DNA of 12,643 nucleotides from Allobrachymonas sp. GTDB taxonomy: Bacteria; Pseudomonadota; Gammaproteobacteria; Burkholderiales; Burkholderiaceae_C. Each line of letters begins with the position of its first letter. Position 1 is the stretch's first letter. This document shows, one piece after another, positions 6,303 through 12,643 of this stretch. The DNA lies in contig JAUNUE010000010.1 in NCBI GenBank assembly GCA_030538335.1, positions 6,394 through 19,036 on the forward strand, written 5' to 3'. A model generated the notes under the pieces. It saw only the letters and a program-made list of their open reading frames with translations, had not been told where the DNA came from and made no database searches. The position numbers and the translations under genes are program-made.

Positions 6303-6793
6303 GATTGGTAGATCTCCAGCAAGGGGGCCTCGTACCGGGTCTTGTAGTCGGCGATGAAGGCGGCCTCGTCTTTCAGGTTCCACACATGCAGCATCACCGC
6401 GCTGCTGTCGCGCGCCAGCTCGCACCACACGGTGCCGGGCACGATGGTGGTGATGATGGCCAGTGCTGCCAGGCCGCTGGGGTCGCGCAGATCGAGTGGA
6501 ATGGTCACAAAAGCATCGTGGGGCGGGCGCTGGCGCACGCGCAGCAAATCCAGCGCCACAGTGATATTGGATACGACCACATCACGCCCCACCAGAAAAA
6601 TCAGCCGCACGATGCGCAAGGGATGGCGGATGCGCGGGCGTTGCGGGCGCAAACCGGCAAACAGCAAGGGCAGCAGCCAGCCCAGCAAGAGCGCAAGCAA
6701 CACATGGCCAGCCGAAACCGACTCGTTGAGCAGCAGCCACATGGCAACCAGGCTGGCCGAGAGCAGGGGGGCGGGCAGCAGCTTGCGCATCAT
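6299..6793 (-). CDS. mnhE: Mrp-type cation/proton antiporter subunit E
   Basis: Membrane subunit E, 164 residues. The N-terminal half is hydrophobic with helices at about 8-24 and 27-48, then a basic linker (50-60) and a third segment about 62-82. The C-terminal soluble part carries family motifs: ITTIVPGTVWCEL (114-126, the PGT element) and LHVWNLKDE (135-143). The start is the ATG at 6793, which shares ATGA with the mnhD stop and follows AGGAG (6801-6805 on the complement) with a 7-base gap. A second ATG follows immediately, so the mature start may be either Met. The frame open further upstream into mnhD is not family-like. Confidence 0.93.
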   Translation of the reverse strand: MMRKLLPAPLLSASLVAMWLLLNESVSAGHVLLALLLGWLLPLLFAGLRPQRPRIRHPLRIVRLIFLVGRDVVVSNITVALDLLRVRQRPPHDAFVTIPLDLRDPSGLAALAIITTIVPGTVWCELARDSSAVMLHVWNLKDEAAFIADYKTRYEAPLLEIYQS

Positions 6794-8514
6794 GGCTGTG
6801 CTCCTGAAGCGGCGGGGTGCGGATTGGGCGCGGGCAGCGGACTCGACGTAGGCCCCGGTTTGACCGAGGCTGCCACCACCGCATGGACGTAGGCGTAGGG
6901 CGCATGCAACTGGAAGGCCGTGCGCTCGGTATAGCGCAGCACCGGCTGGGCGCGCACCACCATCAGCAGGCACAGGCCCAGCAGCATGCCAATCGGCACG
7001 ACTTCAATCACTTTCAACTTTGGGGCCGGTCGGCCGCGGGGTGCCCAGAAAAAGCGGATGCCCACACGCGAAAAGGCAATGGTGGCCAGCAGGCCGGAAA
7101 TGAGGAACAGCGCCAGCAGCACCCAGACCGCAGGCCGCAATTCGCCGCTGTAGATGCCGATGCCGTTGGGGTTGAGCAAGGTCGTCATCATGGTGATCTT
7201 GCCGATAAAGCCCGACAGCGGCGGCAGGCCCGCGATCAGCAGCGCGCACAGCACGAAGGCCATGCCCAGCACGGCCAGTGCGGCGGGAATAGGCTGGCCG
7301 AACAAGGGCTCTTCGCTTTCGTCGAGGTTGATGTCGGGATCGGAGGCCGTTGGCTCAGGCACGAAAGGTTGCAGCCCCATGCCGAAGAGGATGGTGGGGA
7401 CTTTTTCTTCTTCCTGCCGCGAGCGCGCCACGAGGTCAGTCACGAGGAACAGTGCGCACAGTGCCAGCGTGGAACTCATCAGGTAGTACAGCGCGCCGCC
7501 CGTAAGGCGGGCATGGCCGAAGCCGAATACGGCCAGCAGCGTGCCCGACGACACCAGTACCGAAAACCCCGCCAAGCGCCCGAGGTTTTGCGAAGCCAGC
7601 ATGCCGATGCTGCCAAAACCTACGGTCAATATGCCGCCCCAGACCAGCACCTCAGTGCCGAACATTTCAGAACCCGTGGCGCTGGGTGGAAACAGCAGCG
7701 TCCACAAGCGCAAGATGGCGTACAGGCCGACCTTGGTCATCACGGTGAACAGGGCCGCCACCGGCGGGCTGGCCGTGCCGTAGGCAGGGGCCAGCCAGAA
7801 GTTGAGCGGCCAGACGGCTGCCTTGGCAAGAAAGGCCATGGCCAGCAATGCTGCGCCTGCGTGCAACAGGCCGCGGTCATAGTCGGGCACCTGGGTGATT
7901 TTGGTGGCCATGTCGGCCATCTTGAGCGTGCCCGTCACGCCGAACAGAACCGATGCGCCGAGCAGGAACAGGCTCGATGCCAGCAGGTTGATGGCGACGT
8001 AGTGCAAGGCCGCACGCACCCGCGGCCAGCCCGTGCCGTGCAGCAACAGGCCGTAGGATGCCGTGAGCATGATCTCGAAAAAAACGAACAGGTTGAACAG
8101 GTCGGCGGTGAGGAAAGCACCGTTGACGCCCATCAACTGCAACTGGAACAGTGAGTGGAAATGCACGCCCGCGCGGTGCCAACCGGCACGCGCGAACAAC
8201 TGTGCGGCCAGCCCCACCACGGCGGTAATGAGCAGCATCATCGCGGTCAGGCGGTCAGCCGCCAGGGCAATGCCAAACGGCACCTGCCAGTTGCCGGGCA
8301 AATACACGCCCACAGCCGCCGTGTTGTCGTCGCGCACCCAGAGCACCAGCAGCACTGCCGCCACCAGGCCGACCAGACACGAGAGCATGCTGATCACACC
8401 CTTGACGGGAACCGCCCGCTCACCCAGCAGCAACATGCCGGCGGCAGTAAGCATGGGCAGCAGGATGGGCACCAGCAGCAGGTGCGGCATCACGGTGTCA
8501 AGCCAGGCGCTCAC
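6790..8514 (-). CDS. mnhD: Mrp-type cation/proton antiporter subunit D (GTG start)
   Basis: Large ion-translocating subunit homologous to complex I NuoM/NuoN and MrpA, 574 residues with about 14 membrane helices. Residues expected for the proton path are Glu147 (FFEIML), Lys231 (FLAKAAVWPLNFWL) and Lys261 (MTKVGLYAILR). GLPPLSGFIGK (429-439) is the conserved late-helix motif. A hydrophilic acidic insert (about 364-409, with many Glu/Asp/Pro) lies between helices, and a Pro/Ser/Ala-rich tail (about 552-574) follows the last helix; both are probably cytoplasmic and variable. The start is GTG at 8514, sharing GTGA with the mnhC stop and preceded by GGAGGA (8521-8526 on the complement) with a 6-base gap. 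Confidence 0.95.
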   Translation of the reverse strand: MSAWLDTVMPHLLLVPILLPMLTAAGMLLLGERAVPVKGVISMLSCLVGLVAAVLLVLWVRDDNTAAVGVYLPGNWQVPFGIALAADRLTAMMLLITAVVGLAAQLFARAGWHRAGVHFHSLFQLQLMGVNGAFLTADLFNLFVFFEIMLTASYGLLLHGTGWPRVRAALHYVAINLLASSLFLLGASVLFGVTGTLKMADMATKITQVPDYDRGLLHAGAALLAMAFLAKAAVWPLNFWLAPAYGTASPPVAALFTVMTKVGLYAILRLWTLLFPPSATGSEMFGTEVLVWGGILTVGFGSIGMLASQNLGRLAGFSVLVSSGTLLAVFGFGHARLTGGALYYLMSSTLALCALFLVTDLVARSRQEEEKVPTILFGMGLQPFVPEPTASDPDINLDESEEPLFGQPIPAALAVLGMAFVLCALLIAGLPPLSGFIGKITMMTTLLNPNGIGIYSGELRPAVWVLLALFLISGLLATIAFSRVGIRFFWAPRGRPAPKLKVIEVVPIGMLLGLCLLMVVRAQPVLRYTERTAFQLHAPYAYVHAVVAASVKPGPTSSPLPAPNPHPAASGAQP

Positions 8515-8855
8515 GCTTCGTCCTCCACGCCATCCACGTGGTCGGTGTCTGACAGGCCGCGTGCCGCCATCAGCAGCACGAGGAACAGGGCGGTGGTGGC
8601 AAAGCCGATCACGATGGCGGTGAGCACCAGCGCCTGCGGCATCGGGTCGGTGTAGTTTTCGAGCGTGGGCTTGAGCCAGCGCAGCAACACGGGTTCACGC
8701 GCAATGTTGAGGTTGCCCGAGACGAAGATGAACAGGTTGACTGCATACGACAGCAGCGACAGGCCGATGATGACCTGGAAGGTGCGCGGCCGCAGCACCA
8801 GCCAGGTGCCTGATGCAGCGAGCACGCCGATGGCAATGGCCATGATGATTTCCAT
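8511..8855 (-). CDS. mnhC: Mrp-type cation/proton antiporter subunit C
   Basis: NuoK-like three-helix membrane subunit, 114 residues. Helices lie at about 3-20, 26-46 and 74-97. Hallmarks are GLSLLSYAVNLFIF (31-44) and DPMPQALVLTAIVIGFATTA (70-89), near-invariant in MnhC/PhaC. A short acidic tail (102-114) ends the protein. The ATG at 8855 directly abuts the TAA of the fused AB gene, and the codons for its last residues (Glu-Glu-Asn-Ser) carry the AGGAG ribosome site, so translation is probably coupled. Here PhaC means the antiporter subunit, not polyhydroxyalkanoate synthase. Confidence 0.95.
   Translation of the reverse strand: MEIIMAIAIGVLAASGTWLVLRPRTFQVIIGLSLLSYAVNLFIFVSGNLNIAREPVLLRWLKPTLENYTDPMPQALVLTAIVIGFATTALFLVLLMAARGLSDTDHVDGVEDEA
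8515..8526 (-). promoter_or_regulatory. Ribosome binding site that fixes the mnhD GTG start
   Basis: On the complement, GGAGGA at 8521-8526 lies 6 bases before the GTG at 8514. It is embedded in the final codons of mnhC (Glu-Asp-Glu-Ala region). It is the strongest Shine-Dalgarno in the operon and compensates for the non-ATG start and the stop/start overlap. Confidence 0.75.
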
Positions 8856-11804
8856 TTAGCTGTTCTCCTCTGCAATTTGTTCTGCGGCCTGCGCCACCGA
8901 TTCGGAGGTAGCGCCTTCTTCGCGCACGGGCTTGCGCTGGCGGCGAATCGACTGGTGCGCCATGGCTGTGAGAATCAGCAAGACAGCGCCCACCACCACG
9001 GCAAACACGCCCACATCAAAGAAAGTGGCGCTGGCAAAGTGGATTTCGCCGATCAGTGGCAAAGTGAAGTGCGCGGTGTGCGTGGTCATGAACGGGTAGC
9101 CAAACATCAGCGATACCAGGCCGGTAATGCCCGCAATCAGCAGGCCCCAGGCGATCCAGCGGCGCAGTTCCAGCGCAAAATGCGTTTCCACCCACTGCGT
9201 GCCCGCCACCATGTATTGCGCAATCAGGGCAATCGAAAGCACGAGTCCGGCCACGAAACCGCCGCCCGGCGCGTTGTGCCCGCGCAGGAACAGGTGCACG
9301 GCCACCAGCGCCATCACCGGCAGCAACAGACGCACCAGCACGGCAGGCACCATCAGGTAGCCGGTGGCGGTATCTTCGGTGGTGCGCGGGTGCGACAGGT
9401 CAATCAGCAAATCATCGGGGATGGCGCGTTGCTGGTGCGGGGCGTCCATGCTTTCCAGCGGCGGACGGAAGCGCCGCAGCAGCGCGTACACGGTGAGCGC
9501 GACCACGCCCAGCACGGTGATTTCGCCCATGGTGTCAAAACCGCGGAAGTCCACCAGCATCACGTTGACGACGTTGGTGCCGCCGCCTTCGGGCAGGGCG
9601 CGTTCGAGGAAGAAGCCTGAAATGCTCTGTGGTGTTTGCTGGCGCGTCATGAGTGCATACGACAGCGCCGCCATGCCGACGCCGATGGCCACCGACAGCA
9701 CCAGATCGCGGGCACGCCGCAACCGGGTCGTGAGCGGCCAGACGTCTTGCATGGGCTTGCGTTTGGGCAACCAGCGCAGGCCCAGCAGGAACAGCAAGGT
9801 GGTCATGACTTCGACCGTGAGCTGTGTGAGCGCCAGATCAGGCGCAGAGAACCAGACAAAAGTCATGACGGTGGCCAGCCCCGCGCCACTGAGCAGAATC
9901 TGCCCGGCAAAGCGGTGGTATTTGGTTTGCCAGCCCGCAGCAATGGCGCAGGCAGCGCCCGCCACCCATACCAGGGCAAATTCCCAACTGGCTTCCACAC
10001 GGGGGCGATCACCCCAACTCAGGCCGGTGCGCCACAACGAAGCCGTGGCCACGGCCAGGCTGGCAAACAGGAACAGGAAGATTTGCGGCTGCAGGCGGTG
10101 GGTATACACGCGCTTGTGCAGCCAGCGTGCCGCCCATGAGGACCAGGCCAGCACGCGGTTGAAGGCTTGCCTGCCATCGACCCGCAAGGACAGGGGCAGC
10201 AGCGATTGCTGCCGTTCGGCCGCCAGCACCCGCCGCATCAACAAATACACCCCTACGCCCCCCGACATGGCCAGCAGGCTCATCACCAGCGGCTTGTTGA
10301 AGCCGTGCCATACCGCCAGGCTGTAGGCCGGCATGATGTTGTCAACCACCGGGCGGGCGGCCAGTGCCAGCATGGGGCCAACGACCCATTCAGGCGCCAT
10401 GCCCACGGCCAGGCACAGCACCACCAGCGCTTCAACGGGCAGACGCATCCAGCGCACGGGTTCGTGCGGTTCGCGCGGCAAGTCTTCCGCAGGCGGACCG
10501 AGGAACACATCCACCGTGAAACGCAAGGAGTAAGCGGTGGCAAACATCGACGCCACCAGCGCCAGCAGCGGCAGCACAATCTCCACCCAGCGCTGCGATT
10601 GCAGGTACACGGTTTCGGCAAAGAACATTTCTTTTGACAGAAAACCGTTGAGCAGCGGCACGCCCGCCATGGCGGCGCTGGCCACAAACGCCAGCGTGGC
10701 GGTGATGGGCATGGAACGCCTCAGGCCCGAGAGGCGGCGCACATCGCGCGTACCGGTTTCGTGGTCGACAATGCCTGCCGCCATGAACAGCGAGGCCTTG
10801 AAGGTGGCGTGGTTGAGGATGTGGAACACGGCAGCCACCGCGGCCAGGCGGCTGTTCATGCCCAGCAGCAGGGTGATCAGCCCGAGGTGGCTGATGGTGG
10901 AATAGGCGAGCAACCCTTTGAGATCGACCTGGAACATCGCCATGTAAGCGCCCAGCACCAGCGTGATGAGGCCCAGGCTGCCGACGATCCAGAACCACTC
11001 CTGCGTGCCCGACAGCACCGGCCACAGCCGCGCCAGCAAGAACACACCAGCCTTGACCATGGTGGCGGAATGCAGGTAGCTCGATACCGGCGTGGGTGCA
11101 GCCATGGCGTGCGGCAGCCAGAAATGGAACGGGAACTGCGCGCTTTTGGTCAGTGCGCCCAGCAGCATCAGCACCAGCGCGGGCCGGTACAGCGCATGGG
11201 CGCGCACATGGTTGCCTGCCTGCAGCACCACGTCCAGGTCGTAGCTGCCGATCATGTGGCCCAGCAGGATTACGCCGCCGAGCATGGCCAGGCCGCCCGC
11301 CCCGGTGACGGTCAGCGCCATGCGCGCGCCGCGCCGCGCGTCCTTGCGGTGGTGCCAGTAGCCGATCAGCATGAAGGAGAACAGGCTGGTCAGCTCCCAG
11401 AAAAAGACAAGCTGCAGCAGGTTGCCTGCCGTAACCACGCCGAGCATGGCGCCCATGAAGGCCAGGAAGAACGAGAAGAAGCGCGGCACCGGGTCTTCGC
11501 GCGACATGTAGTAGCGTGCGTAGATCGTGACCAGCAGGCCGATGCCCGTGACCAGCAAGGCGAACATCCAGGCAAAGCCGTCAAGCCGCAGGATGAAGTT
11601 CAGGCCCATTTCGGGCAACCAGCGTTGCTCGAAGCGCAGCACGGCACCCGCCTGCAGCTCGGGGTAGGCCCAGCCGACAAGCAAGAGACAGGCGAACGTC
11701 ACCACCGCCGCCAGGGTGGCGGCAGCGTTACGGGCATGGATGGGCAGCAAGGCTGCCACGGCACTGCCAAAGAATGGCAACGCCAGCAGGATCAACAAGG
11801 TCAT
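8856..11804 (-). CDS. mnhA: Fused subunits A and B of an Mrp/Pha-type monovalent cation/proton antiporter
   Basis: First gene of the operon, 982 residues. Residues 1-520 are the NuoL-like ion-translocating core: Glu137 (FFWELTSLFSFMLIGYW), Lys220 (LTKSAQFPFHFWLP), SSYLHSATMVKAGVFLLARL with Lys251, VDLKGLLAYSTISH (293-306), NHATFKASLF (331-340) and FLSKEMFF (388-395). After a basic linker (about 530-570), residues about 575-780 match the MrpA C-terminal domains (MbhD/MbhE-like): APDLALTQLTVEVMTTLLFLLGLRWLP (654-680) and VNVMLVDFRGFDTMGE (746-761). Residues about 805-955 are the MnhB domain: GHNAPGGGFVAGL (842-854) and FFDVGVFAVVVG (928-939). The AB fusion and the six-gene AB-C-D-E-F-G order are known for group 2 (Pha-like) systems, some studied as K+/H+ antiporters. 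The ion used here cannot be read from sequence. The ATG lacks an obvious Shine-Dalgarno. Confidence 0.95.
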   Translation of the reverse strand: MTLLILLALPFFGSAVAALLPIHARNAAATLAAVVTFACLLLVGWAYPELQAGAVLRFEQRWLPEMGLNFILRLDGFAWMFALLVTGIGLLVTIYARYYMSREDPVPRFFSFFLAFMGAMLGVVTAGNLLQLVFFWELTSLFSFMLIGYWHHRKDARRGARMALTVTGAGGLAMLGGVILLGHMIGSYDLDVVLQAGNHVRAHALYRPALVLMLLGALTKSAQFPFHFWLPHAMAAPTPVSSYLHSATMVKAGVFLLARLWPVLSGTQEWFWIVGSLGLITLVLGAYMAMFQVDLKGLLAYSTISHLGLITLLLGMNSRLAAVAAVFHILNHATFKASLFMAAGIVDHETGTRDVRRLSGLRRSMPITATLAFVASAAMAGVPLLNGFLSKEMFFAETVYLQSQRWVEIVLPLLALVASMFATAYSLRFTVDVFLGPPAEDLPREPHEPVRWMRLPVEALVVLCLAVGMAPEWVVGPMLALAARPVVDNIMPAYSLAVWHGFNKPLVMSLLAMSGGVGVYLLMRRVLAAERQQSLLPLSLRVDGRQAFNRVLAWSSWAARWLHKRVYTHRLQPQIFLFLFASLAVATASLWRTGLSWGDRPRVEASWEFALVWVAGAACAIAAGWQTKYHRFAGQILLSGAGLATVMTFVWFSAPDLALTQLTVEVMTTLLFLLGLRWLPKRKPMQDVWPLTTRLRRARDLVLSVAIGVGMAALSYALMTRQQTPQSISGFFLERALPEGGGTNVVNVMLVDFRGFDTMGEITVLGVVALTVYALLRRFRPPLESMDAPHQQRAIPDDLLIDLSHPRTTEDTATGYLMVPAVLVRLLLPVMALVAVHLFLRGHNAPGGGFVAGLVLSIALIAQYMVAGTQWVETHFALELRRWIAWGLLIAGITGLVSLMFGYPFMTTHTAHFTLPLIGEIHFASATFFDVGVFAVVVGAVLLILTAMAHQSIRRQRKPVREEGATSESVAQAAEQIAEENS

Positions 11805-11816
11805 GCGTGCGTTGTT

Positions 11817-11834
11817 GGATGCGTGACCGCATCC
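11817..11834 (-). promoter_or_regulatory. 7-bp hairpin just upstream of the mnhA start
   Basis: On the transcribed (minus) strand the leader reads GGATGCG-GTCA-CGCATCC, a perfect 7-bp stem with a 4-base loop. Its 3' edge lies 12 bases before the ATG at 11804. The intervening bases contain no purine-rich Shine-Dalgarno. The stem therefore sits at the edge of the ribosome-binding region of the first gene of a coupled operon. A regulatory role, or service as a protein binding site, is inference; the pairing itself is seen directly. Confidence 0.45.
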
Positions 11835-11912
11835 GGCAGGGGAAAGAAGGGCGATTAACCGTTCTGCAAATGCGCTCCGCGCAGGGAGGCAAGGCAGATG
11901 GCTGTTACGGGA

Positions 11913-11952
11913 ATTGTAGGGCTATTTTCCTGATGGATGGCGCAGGGGTCAA
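11913..11952 (-). promoter_or_regulatory. Candidate sigma-70 promoter for the antiporter operon
   Basis: In the 150-base leader, the minus strand has TTGACC (11947-11952, 5 of 6 to the -35 consensus), a 17-base spacer and GAAAAT (11924-11929, 4 of 6 to the -10). Slightly downstream is TACAAT (11913-11918, 5 of 6), a better -10 but without a matching -35. Either would give a leader of roughly 100 bases. The -35 lies only 2 bases past the stop of the upstream gene, with no terminator visible between, so read-through is also possible. Confidence 0.4.
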
Positions 11953-11954
11953 AG

Positions 11955-12643
11955 TTATTGACGCCAGCGCAAGGTGCTGCTGGCCCGCTCACGGATATGC
12001 GTGACACCCGAAGCCAGCCGGCGCAGGCGTCCGGCGCGGCGCACGGCGGCTTTCAAAAAGGCCATCATCAAGGGGCCGCTGTCGAGAATGCTGCGCGCCG
12101 TATCGCGTCCGCCAGGATGGAACTCGGGGTGCCATTGCACGCCCACCACAAAGGGCATGTCGGGGTGACGGATGGCTTCGGGCACGCCGTCGATGGGGCT
12201 GAGCGCTTCGATCATCAAGCCCTGGCCCAGGCGATCGACACACTGGTGGTGCAGGCTGGTCACGCGTTGCGGTTGGGAGCCGTACAGTTGCTCGAACAGG
12301 GAGCCTTGCAGAAAGCGCACCTCGTGCGTCAACTGGTCGTAGCTGTCGAGATCCTGGTGCGCAATCGCGTTGGGCCACTGCGTGGGGATGTCTTGCACCA
12401 GCGTGCCACCGAAAAAGACATTGAGCAGTTGCGCGCCCCGGCAGATGCCCAACACCGGTTTGCCCGCATGGATGAAGCCGCGCAGCAGTTCCATTTCGTA
12501 GCGGTCGCGCAGCGGGTCGTTGTCGGCGCTGTGGGTCCACGGTTCGGCCCCATACAGTTGGGGCGCAATGTCGACGCCGCCCTGCAGCACCAGGCCATCG
12601 AGGTTTTCCACCAGGTCATCGAGCGGCGGATGGCGGCGCATGG
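11955..12643 (-). CDS. Gamma-glutamyl-gamma-aminobutyrate hydrolase family (class I GATase-like, peptidase C26), 5' partial
   Basis: A cytoplasmic hydrolase of the glutamine-amidotransferase fold that cleaves gamma-glutamyl bonds; PuuD of the putrescine pathway is the best-known relative. Counting from the first visible Met (12641): LDGLVLQGGVDIAPQLYG (14-31, the GG-D-P-YG substrate/oxyanion loop), nucleophile elbow GICRGAQLLNV with Cys67, SLHHQCVD (129-136), and VQWHPEF with the catalytic pair His171 and Glu173. The Met at 12641 is unlikely to be the true start, since family members are about 250 residues or more with a further 40-60 before the LDG motif; the gene runs off the window. The Arg-rich C-terminus after about 200 is probably variable. 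The substrate is not determinable here, because no putrescine-pathway neighbour is visible. Confidence 0.88.
   Translation of the reverse strand, partial: MRRHPPLDDLVENLDGLVLQGGVDIAPQLYGAEPWTHSADNDPLRDRYEMELLRGFIHAGKPVLGICRGAQLLNVFFGGTLVQDIPTQWPNAIAHQDLDSYDQLTHEVRFLQGSLFEQLYGSQPQRVTSLHHQCVDRLGQGLMIEALSPIDGVPEAIRHPDMPFVVGVQWHPEFHPGGRDTARSILDSGPLMMAFLKAAVRRAGRLRRLASGVTHIRERASSTLRWRQ

Noticed and set aside
6817..8154. 445-codon plus-strand open frame opposite mnhD
   Set aside because: An antisense shadow of a conserved subunit; Gln/His/Arg/Gly-rich with no domain resemblance.
10761..11858. 365-codon plus-strand open frame opposite the 5' part of the antiporter AB gene
   Set aside because: Antisense shadow, low-complexity Gln/His/Arg composition. 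The minus-strand frame carries all the family motifs.
12639..12641. ATG at the right edge as the start of the gamma-glutamyl hydrolase gene
   Set aside because: The conserved LDG-GG loop follows only about 14 residues later, whereas the family has roughly 40-60 residues before it, so the gene continues beyond the window.

Overview
The window is GC-rich, densely packed proteobacterial chromosome. Gene content, near-E. coli-type Liv proteins and TACAAT/CATAAT-like promoter boxes suggest a betaproteobacterium, most likely Burkholderiales and perhaps Comamonadaceae. This placement rests on recognising protein families and sequence style, not on a search.

Plus strand, 1-5247. The window opens inside livH and continues through livM, livG and livF. 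Together these encode the two permeases and two ATPases of a branched-chain amino acid ABC importer, and each junction is a 4-base ATGA stop/start overlap. The periplasmic binding protein (LivJ/LivK type) is not in view. After a 93-base gap with a possible promoter comes gshA, an E. coli-class glutamate-cysteine ligase that makes gamma-glutamylcysteine for glutathione.

Intergenic region 5248-5649. gshA and the next operon converge here. The gap holds a cluster of palindromic dispersed repeats: one full imperfect inverted repeat of 125 bp, one decayed copy of about 95 bp, and two partial ends.

Minus strand, 5650-11804. A six-gene Mrp/Mnh/Pha-type multisubunit monovalent cation/proton antiporter operon is transcribed right to left in the order AB-C-D-E-F-G. 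The first gene is a 982-residue fusion of subunits A and B. Every junction is an abutting stop/start or a 4-base overlap, so the subunits are probably translationally coupled. The leader (11805-11954) contains promoter-like boxes and a 7-bp hairpin just ahead of a start codon that has no clear Shine-Dalgarno sequence.

Minus strand, 11955-12643. This is the C-terminal three quarters or more of a class I glutamine-amidotransferase-like gamma-glutamyl hydrolase (peptidase C26 family), cut by the window edge.

Most of the window is well-understood housekeeping and transport. I see no phage, integrase, transposase, CRISPR, tRNA or rRNA, and no convincing undescribed system. The least explained items are the repeat cluster and the antiporter leader.
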